Shown here in pieces: positions 37,593 through 49,023 of a stretch of DNA of 64,000 nt (its first letter is position 1; every line of letters starts with the position of its first letter). Origin of the DNA: Sphagnum magellanicum (lineage: Eukaryota > Streptophyta > Sphagnopsida > Sphagnales > Sphagnaceae); the NCBI GenBank assembly GCA_021904315.1, contig CM038919.1, positions 19,151,666 through 19,215,665 on the forward strand, in the 5' to 3' direction. Under the pieces are notes generated by a model that had not been told where the DNA came from, searched no databases, and saw only the letters and a list, made by a program, of their open reading frames with translations. The position numbers and the translations under genes are program-made.

Positions 37593-37844
37593 CCTTGCCT
37601 TGGTAGGCAAGGCCACCAGACCCCCTCCCCCAAAGCACCAGTGCTCTGCATAAACCCTCAACCCTGAACTGCTCTCCATCAGGCGGATGACCTGTGTTTG
37701 TGGCAGTATGGAGCAGGAAGGAGCAGGCCGGGAATGAGAGAGAGAGAGAGAGAGAGAAAAAAGCCACGAGAAAGAGAAGACGGTGGCGAGATTTTGTGGG
37801 TCTCTGGCAACGGGTTCTCCATTGCTTGATCGATTGATCCAAAC
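37593..37844 (+). promoter_or_regulatory. ALDH22A1 proximal upstream region
   Basis: About 250 bases between repeat R1 and the start codon. A (GA)n tract of about 23 bases lies at 37736-37758, roughly 90 bases before the ATG, and is probably in the 5' leader. Confidence 0.45.
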
Positions 37845-40800
37845 ATGGAGTTATGGTGGGTGGTTTCGGTATTGGGTGTGATCTTCTTGGCATTATTGGC
37901 TCGATCGCTTGTCTACCACTACCTCATTCCGATGTTGCGAGTTCCTGCAATCGACGTTGATGCTTCGGATGGTACGGCAATTTTCAAATCTCTATTCAAA
38001 GTGCATTTTCAAACCTCACTTACCCATTCAGTCTCGGTTTGAAGAATGGATCGTAAATGATAGACTTTGGCCTTGAAGTAGTACATTAGGGTTCGATGCT
38101 TCGGATGGTGCTACAGTTCTCAAATCTCTTGTCAAAATGGATTTTGGACCTCACTCACCCCCATTCAGTCTCGGTTTGAAAACTGGATCGTAAGTGGTAG
38201 ACTTTGGCTCTGAAGTAATGTATTAAGGTTTCAGTCTTTGGAAGTAGTATGTTAGGGTTTGACGCTTCGGATAGTACTACAGTTCTCAAATCTCTTGTCA
38301 AAATGCATTTTGGACTTCACTCACCCATTCAGTCTTGGTTTTTGAAAAATGCAGTGAAAATGTAGACTTTGGCTGTGACCTAGTATATTAGGGCTTGAGT
38401 CCTTTGGAAGTAAGTCTTTGGAAAGTATTAGTGTTTGGATCTCTTGGCATTTTGCAATATGAGTTTTCCATGTCATGGAACTGGATTTCTTGTGGAAATG
38501 CAATGAAAGAAAAATTCAGTTGCTGTGGGTGTTTGCTGAAGCTTTTGGAGACTGTTTGGTACACTTCAATACTGTTCTTTATTATTGTTCTGTTTACTGT
38601 TTCTGTTTTGCAGTAATTGGATTTTCCTTTTTTTGCCTCCTTCAGTCTGCTGTGATATTGATCTGTGGCACTGATAGGCATTAGAGGGCAACGTGTTCTA
38701 AGGAATGTCAGTATTGCAGCTCAGATCAGCTTTGCCATTGTCAGTTTGCTTGAAGCTTGCCCATGTCCAGTTTGGAAATTCTGAGTCCACTGAAATGAGC
38801 TTGGCAATGTCAGATCTGGTGACACTCGCAACGATTGCAATGGTTTTCTTGTGAACAAATCTTGCTGATTAATGTAATTTGTGTTGCCCATGCAGTGATT
38901 TTGAAAAAAACCGAATCCCCTGAAGACAACTATATCTATGTAAGCTCTTGTCCATGTCCTTTCTGATTGCTCTTTTTGGACAAGATGCTCCAACTGCTTA
39001 GACAAGTTCATGTCAATGCTGGTACACTGCAGACTCCAGAAATGAACTATTAGATTGAAAGCACCACCAAGAACAGTGTCATTTACCTGGATCCTGGAAA
39101 CACTCCCATAACTGGTTTTCTCAAATTTTTCATGAGTTCTGCAATCATCTTCACTCACCATAGGCATACATGCCTTGGAACTGAAAAATACATGTGCTTG
39201 CAGATTCCAAAGAAAGTGAAAAACTCAGAAAGAGTGCAGTGTTATGAACCAGCTACTATGAAGTACTTGGGCTTCTTTCCGATACTGAAACCTGAGGAGG
39301 TAAGCTTTCCTGAGTCCTCCTTGAACATGGAAATGAGGAGATTGTTTGGGAATGTCTCTGTCTTTCTACTTGTTTGTGTCTGCCTTTTGTTCTACAAAGT
39401 ATGGTGTGGTTTGTTGAAACTGATCAAAATCTTTTGAGTTAAGCTGGAGCAAAAAATTCATGTGGTTCAGGTCAGGGAGCATGTGAAGCAAGCACGGGAA
39501 GCACAGAAGACTTGGGCAGATAGTAGTTTCAAACAGCGCCGTCTCCTGTTACGCATAATGCTCAAATATATTCTTGATCACCAAGAGCTCATTTGCCAGT
39601 AAGCATCTTTTTCATGTTCTATCCAACTTCAATCTGAGAGAATTATGCATTGTTGGGTTTGTCATACATTCTATTTGTGACAGAAACTCAGTACATCAGT
39701 TAGACATTGACCTCCATCCATCTGGGGAGCTAATGGAGTCACTGGGATGCTATGGTAGGGAGTCAATGCCATGCATGTTGCTGTTGAAGGTCCCTGAACT
39801 TGTGTACAAATGTCACTGTCATTTGAACTCCTCCTCAGTTTTCTGTTTGGTCTTGTTCTCTCTTTTCTTTTGGGTTGGGTTTCCTCTTTTTCATGGTTGC
39901 TGATTTGTTACTCTTAGACTGTCAGATCTGAAATATCCATAATTATCGGGTTGTCTCTCAATTCTTGTCAGTTTGACTGAAATTGTACATATGTAATAAT
40001 TCTCTCTAAGTATAAAGACAATCTTTTTGTGAGAGGGAAGGAGATTGTGAAATCCCTCTTCAACCAAAGACTGTTCATAAACTCTTGGTTTTTAAACAAA
40101 TGCAAATTCTTGATTAGCCTCCAAGCCGGGTTATTTGGACCTTCATTTGTTATGCATGACAGTTGTCCTTGAATAACAGTATGTTGGGGTTTGTCTTGGA
40201 AAGGGTGTCAGCCAGAGATTCAGGGAAAACCATGGTAGATGCAGCCCTAGGTGAGATCTTGACAACATGTGAGAAGATCAACTGGCTACTCAAGGAGGGG
40301 GAGCGCTGGCTCAAACCAGAATATAGGTGCTTCTCCTAACTCTGCTGAAGTTCTGTTGTTACTCTTTTTCTCTTTGGAATTTCAGAGGCTGGATGAACTT
40401 GAGGAGATGTGGGCTGTTTGATCAAAACCTTCCTTCTGATGCAGTTGTGGCGCTGCTACTTGTTACCTAGAAGGAGGTGTAGAACAGAATGCTTATCACT
40501 CCAATCAGTTTCAATAGGTGGTTGGTAGCATAGCATAGATTTGAGGGTGAACCAGTGTTGAGAGCATCTTACTGCATTCGCAGTTGAACATGGGTGCATG
40601 GGCAGGTCTGCAGGAACAGTTCTGCTACACAAGTCAAACAGGGTGGAGTATCATCCCTTAGGGGTAATTGGGGCAATTGTCCCCTGGAACTATCCCTTCC
40701 ACAACATTTTCAACCCCATGCTAGCAGCTATTTTTTCCGGGAATGCTATTGTAATTAAGGTACATCTAAGAAAGAAGCACATATGCCTGTGCATTTTGTG

Positions 40801-43800
40801 TTCTATCTTGCCTATACTTTGGTGTTAAAAAAAGATCATTTTTGCAATTTGCTCCGTCTCTGGGAATTCTACATCTAGACACAGTTTGAGAATCTCATGT
40901 ATATGCTGTGTTTGTGACTCTGAAAAGGTATCAGAGCATGCAACTTGGTCTGGCTGCTTTTACCTGCGCATCATTCATTCTGCATTAATTGCAGCTGGAG
41001 CTTCCCCAGATCTAGTTCACATTGTCACTGGGTAAGTGAAGCTACAGCAAACACAGCAGTCTTTTGAACTTTGTGTCACCTGTCATGTATGGCATCTGAT
41101 TCTTGAATCCCTTTTGACAGTCCTCATATTGATTTCCAAAAACAGTAGGATGATCTTAATAGCAGTATGAAAGTGCAGACCCAGAGTCCAAGAGCTACAG
41201 CATGAGTATCCTTGTCAGATCTGGGGTTGTCTAGTAGAACTTATACTCTTGAAGATAAATATCAACCTATTTGCCTATGTTCATGGTGGCAGGTTTGCTG
41301 AGACAGGGGAAGCTTTGGTCACCTCTGTTGACAAAGTCATATTTGTTGGGTCTACTGGTGTGGGTCGGAAGGTGCAGTATTTGGATGTCATTCTTGATAA
41401 CCTCACAGTTGAATGTTCCTTTGACTTTGGACCTTATCCTTGAGAAGTACATGCTTTCCATGTGTGTCAGGATCCAGGGACGTGGAGGTTTTTCTTGTGT
41501 GAGCTTGTTGGCATGCAGTTAGCTCACTTTACTCCTTGTTGATACTTCTCTTTGAGAGGGAAGATACATGCTGAATTGATGCAGGTTGAATCTATCTAAT
41601 GTTCACAATCTACTCGGGAGTACTGAACTCAAGCTTGAATTGGTTCTTGGTTTTTTAGGTGATGGAAGCTGCATCAAGGACATTGACTCCTGTTGTGTTG
41701 GAGCTTGGTGGCAAAGATGCCTTCATTGTTTGTGATGATGCAGATGTCACTGAGGCAAATCCTCTCCCATCATCATGTCTCATCTGCATTCAGTTGGAAC
41801 TAAATTTATTATTATATCTGCCAGCTTTATGAATGGGTTGAGATCAACATAAGAACTGTTGTCATGCATATCTGTCGGTTCTCCAGTAACCAGTCATGGG
41901 CTTACATTGTGTAGTGATTGTTGTCTGCAGGTTGCGCCCATAGCAGTCAGGGGTGCATTACAGTCCAGTGGACAGAACTGTGCAGGGGCTGAGCGTTTCT
42001 ATGTGCAAGAACCTGTGTATGAGAAATTTGTGAAAGAAGTCAGCTCCATTGTTAAATCTGTACGAATGGTAAGTTTCGCTAATTCTCTTCTTTCTTGGGT
42101 CCTGTAGAATTTCATCAGTTGCTATCTGTAAAATGACTGCTTATAGTCATCAAACAACCTTTAACAGGGTTCAATTTGCATCTTTCTTTTAATGTGTGCA
42201 AACAAACGAGGTCTTATTTTCACAACTACGTGCGTCTTCACTGAGATGGAATGTCCATTGAATTTCACTCAGGTCTTGCTCCCATTACCATCATGGCTCT
42301 CTTTGGGAGCCTAAAACCTTTTTTCTTTCCATAGAGACCTCATTTGATTCTCCTCTGATTGGTACCAGCTGTACCACATTTGATCATGGTCCTTCACTGG
42401 CCTCAGAGGGGAATGATATTCCTTAATTGAACAACAGAACTTTCATCTACATGTTCTTCCCCTATCAAGAGACTATTTTTGCAAATCATCTCTGGATGTT
42501 CTTTCTAACATTATTCCTAAAGATAACTGTAGAGTCTAAGCTAGGTGACCAACGGAGCAATTTCACCTGATCAGGTGCATGTATCCTTCATCTGATGGAA
42601 CTGTTGGTGAGAACTGTGTTGACAGGGCTTACCACTGGAACGGCAGTCTGATATGGGCGCTATCTGTATGTCAGAGCATGTAGAAAAGCTTCGTTCATTG
42701 GTTGATGAGGCTTTAGAGGATGGGGCAGAGTGTGCTGTTTGTGGGATTCATTCTATGGGGAAGAATGGTGAGGAACTTGTAGGCCAATTCTTTCCACCTA
42801 CAGTGCTTATCAATGTCAACCACTCAATGCGTATCATGCAAGAAGAGGTGCAAATTCTCTTTCTCTGTCACCCAGTTTCCCTGTAATCTTGTTGTGCTAC
42901 TTATGGTCAAAACCTCACTAATCCATGTTCCTGTTTTTAAGGTTTGGTGACATTCTCCAAGGTAGGTGGGTATGTGTGTCTACATGCCATCCAACTCCCA
43001 AAGTCTCTTTGCAAATGGGAGTAAGCTTTGGCATGCAGTGACCTGCTTAACATCTGCATGCAAAATCTTGTGCTAAATATGAGGCACATAATTATCCATG
43101 TACTATTATTTTGTGTGCAGGTATTTGGCCCAATCATTTCAATAATGAAGTTTCAGACTGACCAAGAGGCTGTTGATCTGGCCAATGATTGCAATTTTGG
43201 GCTTGGCTGTGCTGTTTTCTCGAAAGACAAGAGACGAGCTAATGCTATTGCCTCTAAAATCTACTGTGGAATGGCAACAATCAATGACTTTGCTACTACA
43301 TACATGTCCCAGGTAAGGAAGGGCCCAGGTTCTGGCTCTGTGGTAGTCTTGCTCTACTGCTTTCCTCTCTAATGCCCAAGAGGTATGTGATAGTCTCTCA
43401 GCAAATGGCTGTCTACAGGTCCTGCTACTCATTTCCAGTACTTGACAAGCTGTTCAGCAGGTTCCTTCAACTGTAAGGAGAGCATCATGCCCTGAAACAT
43501 GTGAAGGTTGACTGATTCCTGTTGTCTGTTGGAGTTCTATTGTGAAGAACTGGTAGAATTTTTCTGGTGTATGTGGAGGGCACCTTACCTTCAGTAAACT
43601 TTCTGCCTCAACAGATGATGGCACCTTAAGCATAAGGGTCCTCATAATGGTGCTGTGCTAGGCTCCAGCCTCACACAGGGCCCTTATTCCTAGAACAGCC
43701 CTGTTCTTGGTTCTTACCCTACACATACAAAGCTTCAGATGCATTATCCAATAAGACCCTTCTGTTTTTCAACTGTCAAGAAGTTGTATGCTTGTACTGT

Positions 43801-44320
43801 GAAAGTTGGCACTAGCGGATGTGGATGTTGCTGTTGTGCAGGCACTTCCCTTTGGAGGGGTGAAGCATAGTGGATTTGACCGATTTGCTGGCATAGAAGG
43901 GCTTCGTGGTTGTTGCTTGGTAAAGGCAGTTACTGAAGACAGATGGCCTTTCATTCGGACTGTAATTCCAAAGCTGTTGCAGGTACTAAATCTAACTTTT
44001 AAGAGATCTCCTTTCCCAGTTTTCACTGCCTACACTCTCAACTCCAGCTTCAGTCTTAAGAACTGAGTTGTAGCTGAGTCTTTGCTGTTGTTTCTGGAAA
44101 TGCAACAGAAATGTATTTTCATGTCACGTAGTCCTTCTCTTTGACACTCTTGTAATTATCACTTTTGATGCAGTATCCAGTTGCAGACAATGCCTTTGAG
44201 TTTCAGGGTGCGCTCATTCGAATGTTCTATGGTCTTGATGTTTGGACCAAGATTGATGGGCTGAGAGAAGTTCTCAAAGCCCTCTCTGCTGCAAACAAGA
44301 AGACACTTGTCCAGAAATAA
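37845..44320 (+). CDS. ALDH22A1: Aldehyde dehydrogenase family 22 member A1
   Basis: A membrane-anchored NAD(P)-dependent aldehyde dehydrogenase of the plant-specific family 22. Fourteen exons join to 596 residues, the same length as Arabidopsis ALDH22A1: 37845-37971, 38896-38939, 39204-39299, 39471-39598, 40204-40326, 40606-40759, 40928-41031, 41293-41371, 41659-41754, 41931-42068, 42626-42847, 43121-43312, 43842-43982, 44174-44320. Residues 4-33 form a hydrophobic N-terminal anchor. The fold is complete: [22 protein letters not shown] in the cofactor region, catalytic Glu300 in VVLELGGKD and catalytic Cys334 in [12 protein letters not shown], spaced 34 residues apart as in other family members. 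[10 protein letters not shown] is near the C-terminus. Intron 9 appears to use a GC donor (ACTGAG|gcaaat). Intron 1 contains duplicated copies of the exon 1 boundary. Confidence 0.96.
37958..38400 (+). repeat. Tandem triplication of the exon 1/intron 1 boundary
   Basis: Three units start near 37958, 38093 and 38259. Each opens with the last coding bases of exon 1 (gatgcttcggatg, gacgcttcggata in the third), followed by the splice-site region. Each continues with ctcaaatctcttgtcaaa, cattttggac, cacccattcagtctcggttt and tagactttggc. Only the first lies at the true exon end. Unit lengths are about 135, 166 and 140 bases. Confidence 0.9.
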
Positions 44321-45680
44321 ACACAGGATGCAGCTCAGTATCATAGAAACAACGCAACAAGCTGATTCTGGCTAAGATTTCATGTTGCATTCAAGTAACC
44401 TTATACATTATTGTGTCCAGTGACAATTCCTTCATGCCTTTTAAGGCCATGGAAATTGGAATCTACAATGTGAGTTTAAAAATGCAACAGACAATAGTCT
44501 TGTGGACTGGAAAAGCTACTCATGTTGGCTTGATACAATTACATGGCGAATTATAGGCGAGTTTGTGCTTTTGTATTTTTCTTATTAGGAAAATCCTATT
44601 AACACAAACTCACAAATTAGGGGTATAGTTTTGCCATGTGGTTGGTACTGTAAACCCTAATGTGGGTGTACAATGTACCCTAATTTATGGTCTTCACATA
44701 GGTCCTTGGCTTTAATACAACCAATCTTTCTTAAGCTGTTTGTGTAGTGTTGTGAAATCCTTGTTTTTACAAAGATGCTTGGGTATGAAAGTTAAAAGAC
44801 TTTTGTTGTAACCAGTGTGTAGTAATTCTGTTTGTACTCTGTTTGTGGTCTCTTTCTGTTTTGAGAGAAGGTGATAAACAACAATTCTGGTTTGTTTTTA
44901 GTTTGTTTCTATTTTGGAACAAGGTGATGAGAAGAATGTGTTTTTGTTTTGTTATATTGTAGGTTTCACTTGCCCAGTTTTGTTTTTTCTTGGGTCTAAA
45001 TTGAAGTAGTATTTGTGAAGTATGATTTGTTGTTGTTGTTGTTGTTATACAAAGACTGTTAGTGTGGTGTGTGCTGGTGTGTTTGGTCAAGTACTTGTGA
45101 ATAAATGTTTTTCTTTTCTATGATCAGTTTTTAGCATTTTTGATCCTCTATAGTGTATGTTTTGATGCTATTGTTTCTTCTTTTTTTCTTTTTTTCTTTT
45201 GGTTGTGTAATCAAACTTTAGCTATTGTTTTGTTTTATTATATGTTTTATTATTATTTGTAGTGGCGTTGTTTTGGAGCTGATGCATAGATGACCCTTGT
45301 TCCATATGGAAGTAAAATAATTGTGTCAAGCCTTGGTAAGTGGCATAAGAATCTCACCATTGTACTCTACAACAACTTGCATGGCCAAATCAAGGCTCAC
45401 ATAATTTTGGATGTGTTATAGATTTTTAAATTACATGTCAAGCATAAGAATCAACTCATGATAAGTAAGTAGCACAAGGTTGAAATGATGATGCAATGGT
45501 ATCAACACACCAATAACTTTAGCCTTCATGCGATGTCCAAGATGCATCAATTTATCATCAAAATCTCTAACCTAGAGTCAACAAATAAAAAAAAAAACCT
45601 CAATAAAAACCCTAAACAAAAAACTAAAAAACCAAAGCCAACAAAAAAATTTAACTCTAATCTCTAAACTCTTAACCCAC
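44321..45680. other. 3' flank of ALDH22A1 and intergenic DNA
   Basis: The first few hundred bases are probably ALDH22A1 3' untranslated region. From about 44750 the plus strand is strongly G/T-rich, including (GTT)n at 45029-45046. No coding sequence was found. Confidence 0.5.
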
Positions 45681-45689
45681 TTTTAAAAA

Positions 45690-46480
45690 TCATAATAGTC
45701 TTTGCAAAAAAGACTAAGCATCCTTAAAAGAAACCTCCCACATTTCACCACATACTTTAAGGTTATTAGTAACATATTGACAATATTATGTTATGGCATG
45801 CCCATAACAAATGACAACATAAGGTTACGGCAATTATAATGGAACACAAGACACAATGTTCATTAAAATTGCAATGAAGGTACTCAAATTGGCACGTTCA
45901 TTTTAAACTTGTGTTATGACCTTGTCTAGCAAAGCAAGTCTTTCAATTGCACAACCATGGTGGCCTTTGATGTTTCATGAACCTCAAAAATCCCAACCAT
46001 AATATGACATGTTTCCCACTTTTTGTTGATGTTATTTGGAAGAAGCGCAAAAATGTCAAAGCTTTCTCAAGACATCCACAAGTCGAAAGTGGTAATAATT
46101 GTGATTGCTTCTACAAGGGCGGGAAGTAGATAACATTTGATGGTTTTGTTGACCATCATTTGGATAATTTCACTAGTGAATTGTCATCTACTAGGAAACA
46201 CAACACAATTGCACTAATGAAGGATAAGTCTTTAGATGTTTTCAATGGAGCTTAATGGATGGTAGCCCTTTATGGTGTGAATACTAGATCCTCAAATAAC
46301 TATTCTTGAGTAGGGTCTATTTTTTTGTATGAAATTCCACTACTACAAAAATCAACAATGAAGGTTGTGTTTGGGTTCTCTGTCTTCAAAATAGTTTGAT
46401 AAACATGAGATTGTATGCCATCACTAAAGTGTCATATTTGGTACAATTTTAAAGTTGCAAAATGTTTCGAAACAACATGA
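45690..46480 (-). pseudogene. Second hAT-type transposase fragment
   Basis: On the minus strand these pieces appear in order: KGYHPLSSIEN (about 46270-46237), FDLWMS (about 46090-46070), KWETCHIMVGIFEVHETS (about 46025-45972), VVQLKDLL (about 45958-45935), NLSTFIAILMNIVSC and CQYVTNNLKVCGEM (about 45795-45740). The FDLWMS and VGIFE-HETS motifs are typical of plant hAT-like transposases, of a different subgroup from the relic at 300-2980. Stops and frameshifts run throughout, and no complete ends were seen. Confidence 0.65.
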
Positions 46481-47800
46481 CAATTCATGATAGTTGTGCC
46501 ATGGTCTTTGTTATACATAACCAAGTTTTCTTACTTTGGGTAGGAATTTGACCTACCTTTTCTTGCTATACATTGTGACATAAAATGCATCTCATTCTTT
46601 GAAACTTCAATCATCCAAAATAGTAATAAGGTCATTAACTTTGAAAAATGCCCACATATTTGTTAATTTTTGCCATGTGATCCAAGCTTTTGGTTGAATT
46701 TTAGTTAAACAAACATCTATTCTTATTGTTCTTATTGTAGTCAACTTTAAGAATCTCCAAGTCAATTTTCATTGACATCTCTATCAATAAATTTTTTGAA
46801 TAGGATCTATTTAAAATCCAAGCCCACCACCACCACTCCCAACCCTCTAGGCTTCACTAATGCCAACACCATAATTAGTTATAAATTTAAGAAATCCCTC
46901 CCCATCTTCTATCATTCCATTCATAAAAGAAATCTTGATTGTTTACATTCATTATAAATTGACAATGAGAAATAAACCCTAAAAAATGTAGAGCAAAAGA
47001 CACCTTAAACTAAGGAAGGTGAAGAAGTTGTTTTGTAACAATGAAAAACTTTTTAACAACAACAAAAAGGCTCTTTTACAATGGATCAACAACCAAAACA
47101 ATAGAACACCTCTTGAGGATGGAAATTGGAAGAGCATTAAAGCATAACCATCAACAACGGAAATTGGGAAAGTAGTTCAACACAACTATTGATGATGTAA
47201 ATTGAATGATGAACATAACAAAGCACAAAGCACTTGAACGTGACAATGGAAATTGAAATGTCAATGATTGGGATAATTGAAACCAAAACATAAATTCTCA
47301 TGCTTCATTTGTGCTTGAATCTTGAACATGATGATGCAATGGAAACCAAAATACATAAAACCCTCATGCATTGGTTTAAAATGAGACAATATGCAACAAA
47401 AGAGCTTAAAGCTTACTTGAACAGCAATGTAAAAGCTTTGAATGACATCAAGAGTAGAATATCTTGAGGACAATTTTGATTCTCCATCATGATTGCAAAA
47501 AGTTGCAAACCAACCACTCTCACATCAGCAACTCTAAACCATATTAGGCTCACTTAAATTTTGCAATATTTTAATTTAAATGTTCTAACCCTAAAGCTTA
47601 ATGCCTTGCCCAAGGAGATCACTGCTTGTAAATTTTAGTTAAATATATTATAAATATATTCTCATAATGAATTGTAAAGAACCTATTTACATTTAAAGTA
47701 AATAAAAATTTCATTTTATTTTATTTCAATAAGTTGCACCCTATATTTTTTGCACAATGTTTGGAATAAAATGGAAGTGATCTTCTGAGGTGCCTTGCAG
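46481..47800. other. AT-rich DNA without a recognised gene
   Basis: This may include decayed N-terminal parts of the second hAT relic, but I could not recognise any. No tandem repeat is obvious. Confidence 0.5.
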
Positions 47801-47809
47801 TGGTGTGTG

Positions 47810-47960
47810 ATGCAAGATGCCCAATCCACTGGTGCATTTCATGGACTTTGCAAACATAAAGCCTGCCCATCTAAGGTATATTGACCAAGGCCGAGTGGTG
47901 AGGGCACCCCATACCTGAGTGCATGCTCTGGTTCAGAGTTCAGACTTGGCCAAATTTTGA
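47810..47960 (+). repeat. Possible tRNA-derived (SINE-like) repeat
   Basis: The segment ggccgagtggtgagggc (about 47890) resembles an A box, and ctggttcagagttcagac (about 47929-47946) resembles a B box, at tRNA-like spacing. It cannot fold into a normal tRNA. Nearby ccactggtgcatttcat resembles sequence at 56315, 61282 and 62800, so this may be a dispersed SINE family. Confidence 0.35.
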
Positions 47961-49023
47961 TACCCAGCTAACACTGGTAAATACTTTTGTGTACTTGTAT
48001 TTATTTTATGTAAATACTTGTTTGTATGTGATTGTTTTTGTTTCATGGAACTCCTGCTCACACAAGACACATGCCTAGTAAGTTAATAATTCATTCATGC
48101 CAAAATTGTGTTCAACTTCACAAAATGCAAAAATTCATACAATCATTGAAAAGCAGGAGTGATCAGATGACAAAACAAGCAGCTCTGCACCTACTACTAG
48201 CTCTTAAAACCATCGGTTATCTTCATCATTGCACCAAAACCATTAATGACCAGTCTTCAATACCCACAAAGATATGTCTCGTCCTTCAAAAGCACACAAA
48301 CAATCAAAGTTGTACAGCCAAGTCCCGAGCAGTAGTCATCATCAAATTGCAAGCAAAACAACCTCGAGTAAGGCAAATAGTACCTCTTTACCAACATGGA
48401 AAAGACAGTGTATCACACTGCTAGCTCAGAGACTTCCCCTCATCGATAGATACCTTGTAGCCCTGAAATTTGAGTCCAACTTTCTATGCCTTTCTTAGTA
48501 GCTACTCTAATGAGACTTCAGGTTCCCAGAACTTGGCTTACCTTGGTCTTCATGACTCACCTAATTGACTTATCCCCAAGCTATGCACAATATGAAGACA
48601 AGATCTTGGTGAAAATATGTTACCCAAATGGGAGAAAACTCTGGTGGTGGTGGAGCTAGTGTACAACAGCTCCCATCCTAGAAACAATACTCTTACATCC
48701 ATTCCTTTCCACAGTGTGTGCAGACGTTCTCTCACCAGAAATGACTCAAACCTTCAAAGCCAGTTTGCTCAACTTCCAAATTGACAGACCCATTAACATA
48801 GGGACATTCTATGGCCACTGCTCCATGTCATATGACTAGCTTCTGATTTACTGCTCATGAAGGCTCAGGTAAGTCCCAAAATTCATTGAAGCGAAGAAGA
48901 TCACGCTTTCATATCTTTCTTCCCCTCATTTCTCCCTATTTATTTATACTGTGGCTGAGCAGGTAGCCTAGAACAAGAATGAATGACTGCTATTTAAATG
49001 GTAGTACAAATAACCAGCTATTA
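47961..49023. other. Intergenic DNA downstream of the adenylate kinase gene
   Basis: It has more balanced base composition than its surroundings, but the open frames (for example 48032-48424) show no recognisable domain and lack a splice-supported context. The part next to 49024 should include the adenylate kinase 3' untranslated region. Confidence 0.45.

Noticed and set aside
48032..48424. 130-codon open frame on the plus strand
   Set aside because: No recognisable domain, no splice-supported partner exons and no promoter-like context.
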